Source: Streptomyces sp. R44
Lineage (GTDB): Bacteria; Actinomycetota; Actinomycetes; Streptomycetales; Streptomycetaceae
Assembly: GCF_041053105.1 (NCBI RefSeq)
Contig: NZ_CP163444.1
Location: 4,092,001 to 4,156,000 of the forward strand
DNA length: 64,000 bases
Direction of reading: 5' to 3'
Numbering within the stretch: the stretch's first letter is position 1; every line of letters starts with the position of its first letter. The notes beneath the pieces are model-generated. The model was given only the letters and a program-made list of their open reading frames with translations, had not been told where the DNA came from and did not search any database. The translations under genes and the position numbers were made by a program. Below, one piece after another: positions 27,358-36,995 of the stretch.

Positions 27358-27576
27358 TCAGCTGCCGCCGCCGCAGCCACCACCGCCACAGCCGGACCCG
27401 CAGGAGCCGCCCGATCCACAGGAGCTGTTGCTGCCGCAGCCGCCGCCCCCGCCGTCGGCCCAGGAGCTGCCGCCCCGCCGCCCGCCGCGCCGCTTGCCTC
27501 CACCGCGCGCCTTCCGGCCTCCTTTGAAGAGCGCGAAGACCACCATCGCGATGACGACGAAGATGAAGATTTCCAT
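27358..27576 (-). CDS. Small membrane protein with a Gly/Cys-rich tail
   Basis: 72 residues from ATG at 27576. Residues 1-16 form a hydrophobic helix (MEIFIFVVIAMVVFALF). A basic stretch follows (GGRKARGGGKRRGGRRGG), then a Gly/Ser/Cys tail ending CGSGCGGGGCGGGS with six Cys. The single helix with positive residues after it suggests an inside-facing tail, though orientation is uncertain. It is paired with a Ser/Cys-rich analogue just upstream on the same strand. Function is unknown; metal binding or crosslinking through the Cys residues is possible. Confidence 0.65.
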   Translation of the reverse strand: MEIFIFVVIAMVVFALFKGGRKARGGGKRRGGRRGGSSWADGGGGGCGSNSSCGSGGSCGSGCGGGGCGGGS

Positions 27577-27625
27577 CTGTACTACCCCCGTTCTTCTGTG
27601 CGAGGGGGATGCCCGGTCCGACACC

Positions 27626-27658
27626 CCGTCAAAGCCGACTTGAGCGAGTCCAGAGCTT
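27626..27658. repeat. 33-bp direct repeat, copy 1 (partner at 27957-27989)
   Basis: This segment matches 27957-27989 at 30 of 33 positions. Each copy lies just upstream of one of the two small Cys-rich membrane-protein genes. Each contains ACTTG-AG-C(A/G)AGT. A shared regulatory site is likely. Confidence 0.75.
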
Positions 27659-27930
27659 CAGCTGCAGGAGGACGAACTGGAGCAGCTGGAGCACGAGGAC
27701 GACGAGCAGGAAGAGCTCGAACAGGAGGTGCTGGAGCAGGAGAACGAGGACGAGGAGCAGGAGGTGGAGGACGACGAGGAGGAGGACGAGGAGGACGATC
27801 CCGCCCACCAGCTGTCGCCCCCGTTGCCCCCGCGCTTCGCCCCGCCCGTCCCCCTCATCCCGCTCACGATGAGCCACACCCCGAGCGCGAGCACGGCCGC
27901 GATCCCGAGAATGAAGAATGCGATGTCCAT
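27658..27930 (-). CDS. Small membrane protein with a Ser/Cys-rich tail
   Basis: 90 residues from ATG at 27930. Residues 1-24 form a hydrophobic helix (MDIAFFILGIAAVLALGVWL), followed by a Gly/Lys/Arg segment and then a tail of about 45 residues that is almost only Ser and Cys (about ten Cys), ending SCS. It has the same architecture as the next gene downstream but Ser replaces Gly, suggesting duplication and drift. Family and function are unrecognised. The tail is encoded by skewed repeats, and a long antisense reading frame across it is an artefact of that composition. Confidence 0.6.
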   Translation of the reverse strand: MDIAFFILGIAAVLALGVWLIVSGMRGTGGAKRGGNGGDSWWAGSSSSSSSSSSSTSCSSSSFSCSSTSCSSSSCSSSSCSSCSSSSSCS

Positions 27931-27956
27931 GCCAGGGCGATCCCCGCCCCGGCCGG

Positions 27957-27989
27957 CCGTCAAAGCGCACTTGAGCAAGTCCAGAGCTT
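27957..27989. repeat. 33-bp direct repeat, copy 2 (partner at 27626-27658)
   Basis: This is the same element as at 27626-27658, here with the interrupted palindrome ACTTGAGCAAGT (27969-27980) intact. It lies between the divergent small membrane-protein gene (start 27930) and the aminotransferase (start 27999), so it could affect both. Confidence 0.75.
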
Positions 27990-27998
27990 GGCCCCAGG

Positions 27999-29177
27999 AT
28001 GGCGGTCATGACACGACCGCTGCTCAATCGCCGCCTCGCCGAGTTCGGGACGACGATCTTCGCCGAGATGTCCGCGCTCGCCGCCAGGACCGGGTCGATC
28101 AACCTCGGCCAGGGCTTCCCCGACACCGACGGCCCGGAGGAGATCCGGGAGGCTGCGGTCCGCGCGCTGCGGGACGGCCTCGGCAACCAGTACCCGCCCG
28201 GCCCCGGCATCCCCGAGCTGCGGACGGCGATCGCCGACCACCAGCGGGAGCGGTACGGCCTGGCGTACGACCCCGACACCGAGGTCCTCGTCACGGCGGG
28301 CGCCACCGAGGCGATCGCGGCGGCCCTGCTCGCCCTGGTCGAGCCCGGCGACGAGGTCATCGCCCTGGAGCCGTACTACGACTCGTACGCCGCCTGCATC
28401 GCGATGGCCGGCGGCACCCGCGTCCCCGTCACCCTCCGCCCCCACGAGGGCAGCTACGTCCTCGACCTCGACGAGCTGCGGGCCGCCGTCACCGACCGGA
28501 CCCGGCTGATCCTGCTCAACACCCCGCACAACCCCACCGGCACCGTCCTCACCCGCGCCGAACTGACCGCCGTCGCCGAGCTCGCGATCGAGCGGGACCT
28601 GCTCGTCGTCACGGACGAGGTGTACGAGCACCTGGTCTTCGACGACGCCGAGCACCTGCCGATCGCGAGCCTCCCGGGCATGCGGGAGCGCACGGTCACC
28701 ATCGGCTCGGCCGGCAAGACGTTCTCCTTCACCGGCTGGAAGGTCGGCTGGATCACCGCGAGCCCCGGGCTGACCTCCGCCGTCCGCTCGGCCAAGCAGT
28801 TCCTCACCTACGTCTCCTCGGGCCCGTTCCAGTACGCGATCGCCGAGGCCCTGCGCCTCCCGGCCGCCTACTTCGACACCCTCAGGGCCGAGCTGCGCGC
28901 CAAGCGGGACCTGCTGAGCGAGGGCCTCGCGCAGGCGGGCTTCGAGGTCTACCGCCCGGCCGGCACCTACTTCGTCACCACCGACATCCGCCCCCTCGGC
29001 GCCACCGACGGCTTCGCCTTCTGCCGCTCCCTCCCGGAGCGCGCCGGCGTCGTCGCCATCCCCAACGCCGTCTTCTATGACCACCGCGAGGCCGGCGCCC
29101 CCTTCGTCCGCTTCGCCTTCTGCAAGCGGACCGAGGTCCTGGAGGAGGCCGTCTCGCGCCTGAAGCGGCTGGGCTGA
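27999..29177 (+). CDS. Class I aminotransferase (DapC/methionine-aminotransferase type)
   Basis: 392 residues; a second ATG at 28008 is an alternative start. Fold-I PLP enzyme with INLGQGFPDTDGPEE, NTPHNPTGTVL, VVTDEVYEHL and the PLP lysine in SAGKTFSFTGWKVGW; the carboxylate-binding Arg lies in the C-terminal FVRFAFCKR. Close families act on N-succinyl-L,L-diaminopimelate in lysine synthesis or on methionine/glutamine keto acids; sequence alone does not separate these. Divergent from the Ser/Cys-rich membrane-protein gene. Confidence 0.88.
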   Translation: MAVMTRPLLNRRLAEFGTTIFAEMSALAARTGSINLGQGFPDTDGPEEIREAAVRALRDGLGNQYPPGPGIPELRTAIADHQRERYGLAYDPDTEVLVTAGATEAIAAALLALVEPGDEVIALEPYYDSYAACIAMAGGTRVPVTLRPHEGSYVLDLDELRAAVTDRTRLILLNTPHNPTGTVLTRAELTAVAELAIERDLLVVTDEVYEHLVFDDAEHLPIASLPGMRERTVTIGSAGKTFSFTGWKVGWITASPGLTSAVRSAKQFLTYVSSGPFQYAIAEALRLPAAYFDTLRAELRAKRDLLSEGLAQAGFEVYRPAGTYFVTTDIRPLGATDGFAFCRSLPERAGVVAIPNAVFYDHREAGAPFVRFAFCKRTEVLEEAVSRLKRLG

Positions 29178-29258
29178 ACGGCGGGGTGTTCGGCCGGGTG
29201 GGGTGTGGGCGCCCGCACCCGCGCGCGCCCTCCGGGCGCCGGGACGATCGTCGGGTAG

Positions 29259-29283
29259 ACCGATTTACCGGGTAAGAATCGGT
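29259..29283. promoter_or_regulatory. Nested inverted repeat upstream of the mannosyltransferase
   Basis: ACCGATT (29259-29265) pairs with AATCGGT (29277-29283), and inside them TTACCGGGTAA is itself a perfect inverted repeat about one base. It is 23 bp upstream of the predicted CTG start. It is a candidate operator or leader hairpin. Confidence 0.45.
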
Positions 29284-29305
29284 TTCCCGCGCCCGGAGGT
29301 GCACC

Positions 29306-30496
29306 CTGTCCGCCGAGACCCTCGACCGCCCGGCGGCCCCGGCCGCGGTCCGGAGCGGCCCCCGCGACCGCAGGCCGCCCCGGAGCGCACTGCGCCGGGC
29401 CGCCCCCGCGCTCGGGCTCTTCGCCGCCGCCCGGCTCACCGGTCTGCTCGTCCTCACCCTGTGGGCCCGGCACACCGGCCGCTCGCCCCGGGCGCTCCTC
29501 GCGACCTCCTGGGACTCCGAGTGGTACACCGGGATCGCCGCGCACGGCTACGGGCGCGTCCTTCACGGCGCCCACGGCATGGTCCTGAACGACCTGGCCT
29601 TCTTCCCGCTCTACCCGGCGCTCGTCCGGGCCGTGACCACCGTGCTGCCCGTCACCGGGGGCACCGCCGGGCTGCTCCTGTCCTGGCTGGCCGCCGGGGC
29701 CGCCGCCTGGGGCGTCTACCTGGTCGGGGAGCGACTGCGCGGGCGCCGGACCGCCACGGTGCTCGTCCTGCTGTGGGGCCTGCTGCCGCACTCGGTCGTG
29801 CTGACCATGGCGTACACGGAGCCGGTGATGACCGCGTTCGCCGCCTGGGCGCTGTACGCGCTGCTCACCCGGCGCTGGCTGTGGGCCGCCGCCCTCGCGG
29901 CCCTCGCCGGGCTCACCCGGCCGAACGGCGTCGCGGTCGCCGCCGCCGTCCTGACCGCCGTCGCCTGCGAGCTGTGGCGGACCCGGGGCCGGTCCGGGCC
30001 GCGCGTATGGGCGGCGGGCCTGCTCGCGCCCACGGGCTGGCTCTCGTACGTCCTCTGGGTCGGCGTCCGCAGCGGCGATCCGCTCGGCGGCTACTTCGCC
30101 GTGCAAAAGGGCTGGACGTCCCGGTTCGACTTCGGCAAGGGCGCGCTCGTCTTCGTACGGGACATGCTCGGCGGCCCGACCCAGTTCGGGTTCGCGATGG
30201 CGCTGCTCATCACCGGCGCCGGGGTGCTGCTCTTCGCGCTCCTCGTGTGCGGGGAGCGGCTGCCGCTGCCCGTCCTCGCCTACACGGCGGTGCTCGTGGT
30301 CATCGCCGTCGGCGGCTCGGGCTTCTTCGAGTCCAAACCGCGCTTCCTGCTGCCGGCCTTCCCGCTTCTGCTCCCGCTCGCGGCGGCACTGACGAAAGCC
30401 CGGCCGAGGGCCGCGGTCCTGGTGATCGCGGCCCTGGCCGGGCTCTCGTGCTGCTACGGGGCGTACGCCCTGACGCTCGCACGCATGGCGATCTGA
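29306..30496 (+). CDS. Integral membrane mannosyltransferase (PIG-V-like), CTG start
   Basis: 396 residues. The frame has a stop at 29273 and no ATG, GTG or TTG before CTG at 29306, which has GGAGG (29295-29299) six bases upstream, so CTG is the likely start. The next ATG (29579) would remove the first membrane segment and the conserved WDSEWYTGIAAHGY motif near residues 73-86. About nine membrane segments follow (LAFFPLYPALVRA, then GLTRPNG). Relatives use polyprenyl-phosphate mannose to mannosylate lipids or proteins on the outer face of the membrane. Confidence 0.8.
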   Translation: MSAETLDRPAAPAAVRSGPRDRRPPRSALRRAAPALGLFAAARLTGLLVLTLWARHTGRSPRALLATSWDSEWYTGIAAHGYGRVLHGAHGMVLNDLAFFPLYPALVRAVTTVLPVTGGTAGLLLSWLAAGAAAWGVYLVGERLRGRRTATVLVLLWGLLPHSVVLTMAYTEPVMTAFAAWALYALLTRRWLWAAALAALAGLTRPNGVAVAAAVLTAVACELWRTRGRSGPRVWAAGLLAPTGWLSYVLWVGVRSGDPLGGYFAVQKGWTSRFDFGKGALVFVRDMLGGPTQFGFAMALLITGAGVLLFALLVCGERLPLPVLAYTAVLVVIAVGGSGFFESKPRFLLPAFPLLLPLAAALTKARPRAAVLVIAALAGLSCCYGAYALTLARMAI

Positions 30497-30518
30497 GCGG
30501 CAGGGGTACGGGGAGGAC

Positions 30519-31055
30519 TCAGGCCTCGTCGTCGCCCGTGGCCTTCTCCTCGGGAGACTCCAGGCCGAACTGCTCGACGATCCACTTGTCGAACTCGATG
30601 GAGGCGCGGACCCAGCTGACCGTGGAGGACACGAAGTGCTCCAGGGCGACGCCGGTGCCGATCAGCATCTGCGCCTCGCCGATGAGGCGGAGGGTGGCGG
30701 AGCCGTCCTCCTCCTCGTGCAGGTGCGTGTAGACCTTGGGCCACAGGGTGCGGCGGTTCCAGTCGTCGATCGCGTCGAGGATCTTGGCGCGGTCGTCGGC
30801 GGCGTGCGGACGGTCGTAGAACGTCCGCACCGAGAAGACCTGCTGCTCGCCCTCGCCGCGGAACATGAAGTACGTGCGGAACTCCTCCCACGGCGCCGCG
30901 AGGTCACCCTCGTCGTCGACGACGTACTTGAGTTCCATCTGCTCGAGGAGCTGCTTGACGAGGTCCTGGTCGGGGACGACGGGGCCCGCCGGTCCTGCGG
31001 CCTGAGGCTGGGGCTGGCCCCCGAAATTCGGAATCGAGGACGGGTCGATGCTCAC
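30519..31055 (-). CDS. YbjN domain protein
   Basis: 178 residues from GTG at 31055, preceded by GAAGGGA. The YbjN fold resembles type III secretion chaperones; in actinobacteria these proteins are conserved but of unsettled role. The N-terminus is Pro/Gln-rich (SSIPNFGGQPQPQAAG) and the domain begins near residue 35 (VKQLLEQMELKYVVDDEGDL). The C-terminal acidic tail is disordered-looking. The gene is on the opposite strand to both neighbours. Cytoplasmic, no motif of catalysis. Confidence 0.8.
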   Translation of the reverse strand: MSIDPSSIPNFGGQPQPQAAGPAGPVVPDQDLVKQLLEQMELKYVVDDEGDLAAPWEEFRTYFMFRGEGEQQVFSVRTFYDRPHAADDRAKILDAIDDWNRRTLWPKVYTHLHEEEDGSATLRLIGEAQMLIGTGVALEHFVSSTVSWVRASIEFDKWIVEQFGLESPEEKATGDDEA

Positions 31056-31165
31056 CGTTATTTCCCTTCGTACGGATGCTCGCCATCCTCCCCCATGCCG
31101 GGCGGTACGTGGCAAGCCCCGCTGGTCCGGAAGCGGCAAGATCCGCTGCGAGCTGACATGATCTC

Positions 31166-31597
31166 GTGCCCATGGGGGACGCGAAGAGGAAATCCCGGTG
31201 GTGGATCTGGCTGCTCGTGGGGCTCGTCGCCCTCTGCGGTCTGCCGGTCACGCTACTGGCCTGGGGCGCCTACTCCATCAGTGAGAGCGCAAGGACCCAG
31301 ACGGTGGACTGCGCCAAGGCGATGGAGTTCGCCCACGGCAGGCTTCCGGCGGACGCCGAGGACGCCCGGTGCACCGGGACGCACTGGCAGGACTCGTACA
31401 TCACCGCGGATTTCCGCATGCCGCGCGCCGACGTCGCCGACTGGCTGAGAACCACCTATCCGGAGGGCAAGCCGTCGATCGGCTGCGACAAGGACCTGTG
31501 CGTGTCGGTCGACTACGACCAGGCGCTCTACGTCGACGTGGAGGTGGTGTACGAGGGCTCCACCGCCCTCGTACACCTCAGCTCCTACGACATGTAG
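31166..31597 (+). CDS. Small membrane-anchored protein of unknown function
   Basis: 143 residues from GTG at 31166, or 141 from ATG at 31172; neither has a clear ribosome binding site. A basic start (DAKRKSRW) and one hydrophobic segment (WIWLLVGLVALCGLPVTLLAWG) precede an exported domain with four Cys that could form two disulphides (DCAKAMEF, ARCTGTHW, GCDKDLCV). No family recognised. It ends ten bases from the convergent clpB stop. Confidence 0.65.
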   Translation: MPMGDAKRKSRWWIWLLVGLVALCGLPVTLLAWGAYSISESARTQTVDCAKAMEFAHGRLPADAEDARCTGTHWQDSYITADFRMPRADVADWLRTTYPEGKPSIGCDKDLCVSVDYDQALYVDVEVVYEGSTALVHLSSYDM

Positions 31598-31606
31598 CCG
31601 GCACGG

Positions 31607-34198
<2,592 letters not shown>

Positions 34199-34263
34199 GT
34201 GCGGTGCTCCTCCTCGAACGTCGTGGGTCGTCTCTCTCTATGACCCTTCCAACGTACACAAAG

Positions 34264-34284
34264 TTGAGTCCATTCCGCTCAAGG
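34264..34284 (-). promoter_or_regulatory. HAIR operator (HspR binding) upstream of clpB
   Basis: GTTGAGT, seven bases, GCTCAAG: it matches the HspR inverted repeat CTTGAGT-N7-ACTCAAG at all but two outer positions. It lies in the clpB promoter region. Confidence 0.88.
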
Positions 34285-34320
34285 TATCGGAGGGAGTCCC
34301 GTCACAGGTAGTTTCCGGGC

Positions 34321-34725
34321 ATGGCCACAGACCCCAGGAACCCCTCCGACTCGTACCTGAGCTTCTGGCGCGAGTACCACATGTGCACCCTGACCACCCC
34401 GCGCGCGGACGGCACGCCGCACGTCGTCGCGGTCGGCGTGACGTACGACCCCGAGGGCGGGTACGCGCGCGTGATCACCAACAAGAACAGCCGGAAGGTC
34501 GCCAACGTCCTGGCGGCGGGCGCGGACGGCGCGCGGGTCGCGGTCTGCCAGGTCGACAAGGGGCGCTGGGCCACCCTGGAGGGCGTCGCCCGCATCCGTA
34601 CGGAGGCCGAGACCGTCGCGGACGCCGTCGCCCGCTACGCCGAGCGGTACGGGCGCACGCCGGCCCCGAACCCGGACCGGGTCGTCATCGAGATCGCCCT
34701 CACCCGGGCGATGGGCCGCGCCTGA
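34321..34725 (+). CDS. PPOX-class F420/FMN-dependent oxidoreductase
   Basis: 134 residues of the pyridoxamine-phosphate-oxidase-like split barrel (TFWREYHMCTLTTPRADGTP-type opening, then VTYDPEGGYARVITNKNSRKVAN and CQVDKGRWATLEGVARI). Actinobacterial members of this small class use F420 or FMN, or bind heme or biliverdin; which applies here is not determinable by eye. Divergent from clpB. A perfect 18-bp stem terminator follows. No adjacent partner gene. Confidence 0.8.
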   Translation: MATDPRNPSDSYLSFWREYHMCTLTTPRADGTPHVVAVGVTYDPEGGYARVITNKNSRKVANVLAAGADGARVAVCQVDKGRWATLEGVARIRTEAETVADAVARYAERYGRTPAPNPDRVVIEIALTRAMGRA

Positions 34726-34743
34726 GCGACCCGCACGCAGACG

Positions 34744-34788
34744 CACAGCGGCGCCATCGCGTTTCAGGTCCGCGATGGCGCCGCTGTG
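34744..34788 (+). terminator. Hairpin terminator, perfect 18-bp stem
   Basis: Arms 34744-34761 and 34771-34788 are perfectly complementary around a nine-base loop, 18 bp after the oxidoreductase stop. The next gene is convergent, so it may work for both strands. Confidence 0.85.
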
Positions 34789-34830
34789 TGGGGGAAGTGC
34801 CGGAGCGATCTACAACGACGGGGGAATCGC

Positions 34831-35148
34831 TCAGGCACTGCGGGGGGTGGCGGTGATGGCCTCTGGTTCGATCAGCTGGTGGTCCCGCTGATCGAGATTG
34901 ACGAAGATCATGCCGTACCGGATGGCACAGCGGATGGGCTGCGGAGCGCCGCGGGGACGGCGCAGACAGCGGTACGCGCGGACGTCTTCGTCCTGCTCAC
35001 GGGCGACGACGATCGGCTCTCCGAAGAGCGTGACCTTCAGCGAGTCACCACGGTGGGGGATGGCCGTGGCGAGATCGACGAAGTGCCAGCCGGAGCGATA
35101 GGCCGAGGCCATCTCCCGGCGGAACCTGGGGTCATCGGGAACATTCAT
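34831..35148 (-). CDS. Rieske-like small protein lacking the histidine ligands
   Basis: 105 residues. The middle (SLKVTLFGEPIVVAREQDED, then VRAYRC) resembles the start of a Rieske [2Fe-2S] domain of ring-hydroxylating enzymes. A true Rieske domain has CxH and CxxH; here the equivalent Cys residues are followed by Arg (CLR and CAIR) with a shorter spacing, so a normal cluster is unlikely. The C-terminus (GMIFVNLD) is again Rieske-like. Eight bases separate it from the upstream peptide gene, so the two form an operon. Function unknown; relationship to Rieske proteins is moderately sure. Confidence 0.6.
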   Translation of the reverse strand: MNVPDDPRFRREMASAYRSGWHFVDLATAIPHRGDSLKVTLFGEPIVVAREQDEDVRAYRCLRRPRGAPQPIRCAIRYGMIFVNLDQRDHQLIEPEAITATPRSA

Positions 35149-35156
35149 GCGCCCGA

Positions 35157-35375
35157 CTAGCTCCAGCCGGGGTCCTGCGCGGGGGCCACGCTCCAGCCCG
35201 GGTCATCGAGGAGCGTGGGGGCAGAGAAGTGCCAGCCCGGGTCGAGCGGAGCAGCCTGCACATGGGCCGGCTCCGAGTGCCAGCCCGGGTCCGGAACCAC
35301 TCCCACCGCGCCCACTGTGGCGGCCGCGATGAAGGCGACTCCGGCCGCCGCGCGTATGAGCTTCTTCATCATCAC
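35157..35375 (-). CDS. Secreted small peptide with four DPGW repeats
   Basis: 72 residues from GTG at 35375 (GAGG seven bases upstream), with in-frame ATGs one and two codons later. A basic start (KKLIR) and hydrophobic core (AAAGVAFIAAATVGAVGVV) form a signal peptide. The mature part has four DPGW copies, two of them DPGWH and two DPGWS, separated by 12, 9 and 6 residues, and ends DPGWS. No Cys. It looks like a secreted precursor or signalling peptide. It is co-oriented with the Rieske-like gene and divergent from a LuxR-type regulator. Confidence 0.7.
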   Translation of the reverse strand: MMMKKLIRAAAGVAFIAAATVGAVGVVPDPGWHSEPAHVQAAPLDPGWHFSAPTLLDDPGWSVAPAQDPGWS

Positions 35376-35418
35376 CGAGCAACCTCACTTGAAGGCAACG
35401 TCTACTTCCAACCCCCGC

Positions 35419-35439
35419 GAGTAAGACGATGGCTTACTC
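35419..35439. promoter_or_regulatory. Candidate operator between the peptide operon and the LuxR-type gene
   Basis: GAGTAAG, seven bases, CTTACTC: a perfect 7-7-7 inverted repeat midway between the divergent starts (35375 and 35505). It fits a dimeric regulator controlling one or both directions. Confidence 0.6.
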
Positions 35440-35504
35440 TCTGCGCCTGCACCACCAAACCCAGGCATCATGTTCCTGAGATGCAGGAGCCTGGGGGTGT
35501 ACAT

Positions 35505-36485
35505 ATGCGGAAACAAGCGGACGAAACAGGTCACCCTCATTCGCATGCCGAACTGTGCGCAGCGGGCTCCGAGCTGTACGCGGCCGCTCTGCGGACCGGG
35601 CGAATACCCCGGTCAGAGGCGGTCGAGGCACCGTGCCTCCTCGATCTGTCGCTGCTCCACCCCGACCCCGACGACGCGCAGTGGCTCCGCCCGGTTCCCC
35701 CCTCCGCGGCGCTCGCCCAGCTGCTCCAGCCGATCGAGCGGGAGATACTCGACCGCCGGCGGCGCACCGTCGCCCTGTCGGACGCCTTCGAGCCCTTCAT
35801 GGCCCTCAGCGCCCACGACTCGCCCGCCACACACGCCATCACCGTGCTCGAGGGCATCGACCGCATCAACTCGACCCTCGACCGCGTCGTGGCCGACTGC
35901 CGCAGCGAACTCCTCACCGTCCAGCCGGGCGGCGGCCGCCCCGCACAGGCCCTCAGCGAGGCCCTGGACCGCGTCTCCCCGCTGCTCGGGCGCGGCATCA
36001 GCATGCGCACGCTCTACCAGCACACCGCGCGCCACACCGAACTCACGCTGACCTATCTGGAGCACGTCGGCCCCGAGGTCCAGGTCCGCACCCTCGAAGA
36101 GATCATCGACCGGCTGATCATCGTCGACCGCGAGGTCGCCTTCATCCCGGCCCGCAGCGACCGCCAGGTCGCCCTGGAGCTGCGCCACCCCGGCCTGGTC
36201 GCCTACCTCGGCGGCGTCTTCGACCAGTTCTGGCAGCTGGCGGTGCCGATACGGGAGGAGATCCCGTACGACATCAAGACCGACGGCATCGGCGGCGTCC
36301 AGCGCTCCATCGCCAAGCTCCTCGTCGAAGGACACGTCGACGAGGCCATCGCCCGCCGGCTCGGGATGAACGTGCGGACCTGCCGCGCGCACATCGCCAA
36401 GCTCGCCGCCGCCCTCGGCAGCGGGAGCCGGGCCCAGCTCGGCTATCTGATCGCCCAGTCCGGGATCCTCGAACGGGACAGCTGA
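35505..36485 (+). CDS. LuxR-type helix-turn-helix transcriptional regulator
   Basis: 326 residues from ATG at 35505, with a G-rich ribosome binding site (GGGGGTG). The C-terminal helix-turn-helix (LLVEGHVDEAIARRLGMNVR, then TCRAHIAKLAAALG) is LuxR/NarL-like. The N-terminal two thirds is helical at first, then resembles a PLD-like or effector-binding fold (ITVLEGIDRINSTLDRVVAD, then IIDRLIIVDREVAFIPA). This architecture is common among orphan Streptomyces regulators. Divergent from the DPGW-peptide operon with a perfect 21-bp inverted repeat between them, so it very likely controls that operon. Confidence 0.82.
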   Translation: MRKQADETGHPHSHAELCAAGSELYAAALRTGRIPRSEAVEAPCLLDLSLLHPDPDDAQWLRPVPPSAALAQLLQPIEREILDRRRRTVALSDAFEPFMALSAHDSPATHAITVLEGIDRINSTLDRVVADCRSELLTVQPGGGRPAQALSEALDRVSPLLGRGISMRTLYQHTARHTELTLTYLEHVGPEVQVRTLEEIIDRLIIVDREVAFIPARSDRQVALELRHPGLVAYLGGVFDQFWQLAVPIREEIPYDIKTDGIGGVQRSIAKLLVEGHVDEAIARRLGMNVRTCRAHIAKLAAALGSGSRAQLGYLIAQSGILERDS

Positions 36486-36490
36486 ACGAC

Positions 36491-36522
36491 GAGGCCCCCT
36501 CCACCGCGGTGGAGGGGGCCTC
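36491..36522. terminator. Bidirectional terminator (32-bp perfect palindrome)
   Basis: A perfect palindrome lies between the convergent ends of the LuxR-type gene (36485) and hspR (36557). It can form a long GC-rich hairpin in either transcript. Confidence 0.88.
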
Positions 36523-36556
36523 ATGGCTCTGCGTGTACCCGGGGATGCACCAGGAG

Positions 36557-36991
36557 CTACTCGCCGCGCTTCGGGCGCCACACCACGAGGGCGCTCGCCT
36601 GCTGCACGTCGGTGTACGGCACCAGGTCCCGGCGGTACGAGGCGTGCACCTGGGCCTCGCGCTGGCGCAGCGTCGCCGCCGCGCCCTCGACCGCCGCCGA
36701 CAGCTCGGACACCCGTGCCTGGAGCGCCGCGACCTGGTTCTCCAGTTCGATGATCCGCTTGATTCCGGCCAGGTTGATGCCCTCGTCCTGCGACAGCTGC
36801 TGCACCTGACGGAGCAGCTCGATGTCACGGGCCGAGTAGCGCCGTCCGCGGCCTGCCGTGCGGTCCGGGGAGACCAGACCGAGCCGGTCGTACTGCCGGA
36901 GGGTCTGCGGGTGCAGACCGGAGAGCTGGGCCGCCACCGAGATGACGTACACGGGGCTCTCGTCGGTCAGCTCGTACGGATTGCGTCTCAC
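36557..36991 (-). CDS. hspR: HspR, MerR-type heat-shock repressor
   Basis: 144 residues. The MerR-like winged helix at about 14-80 (YVISVAAQLSGLHPQTLRQY, then RRYSARDIELLRQVQQLS) is followed by a coiled-coil dimerisation helix. HspR represses dnaK and clpB operons by binding HAIR inverted repeats, with DnaK as co-repressor, giving feedback control. It is the last gene of the dnaK operon, four bases after dnaJ, as is typical in Streptomyces. All three HAIR sites visible here belong to its two main targets. Confidence 0.97.
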   Translation of the reverse strand: MRRNPYELTDESPVYVISVAAQLSGLHPQTLRQYDRLGLVSPDRTAGRGRRYSARDIELLRQVQQLSQDEGINLAGIKRIIELENQVAALQARVSELSAAVEGAAATLRQREAQVHASYRRDLVPYTDVQQASALVVWRPKRGE

Positions 36992-36995
36992 CGGG

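Noticed and set aside
27626..27989. The 33-bp repeats as HspR (HAIR) operators
   Set aside because: Each has only one CTTGAG half-site; the second half at the required seven-base spacing does not match ACTCAAG.
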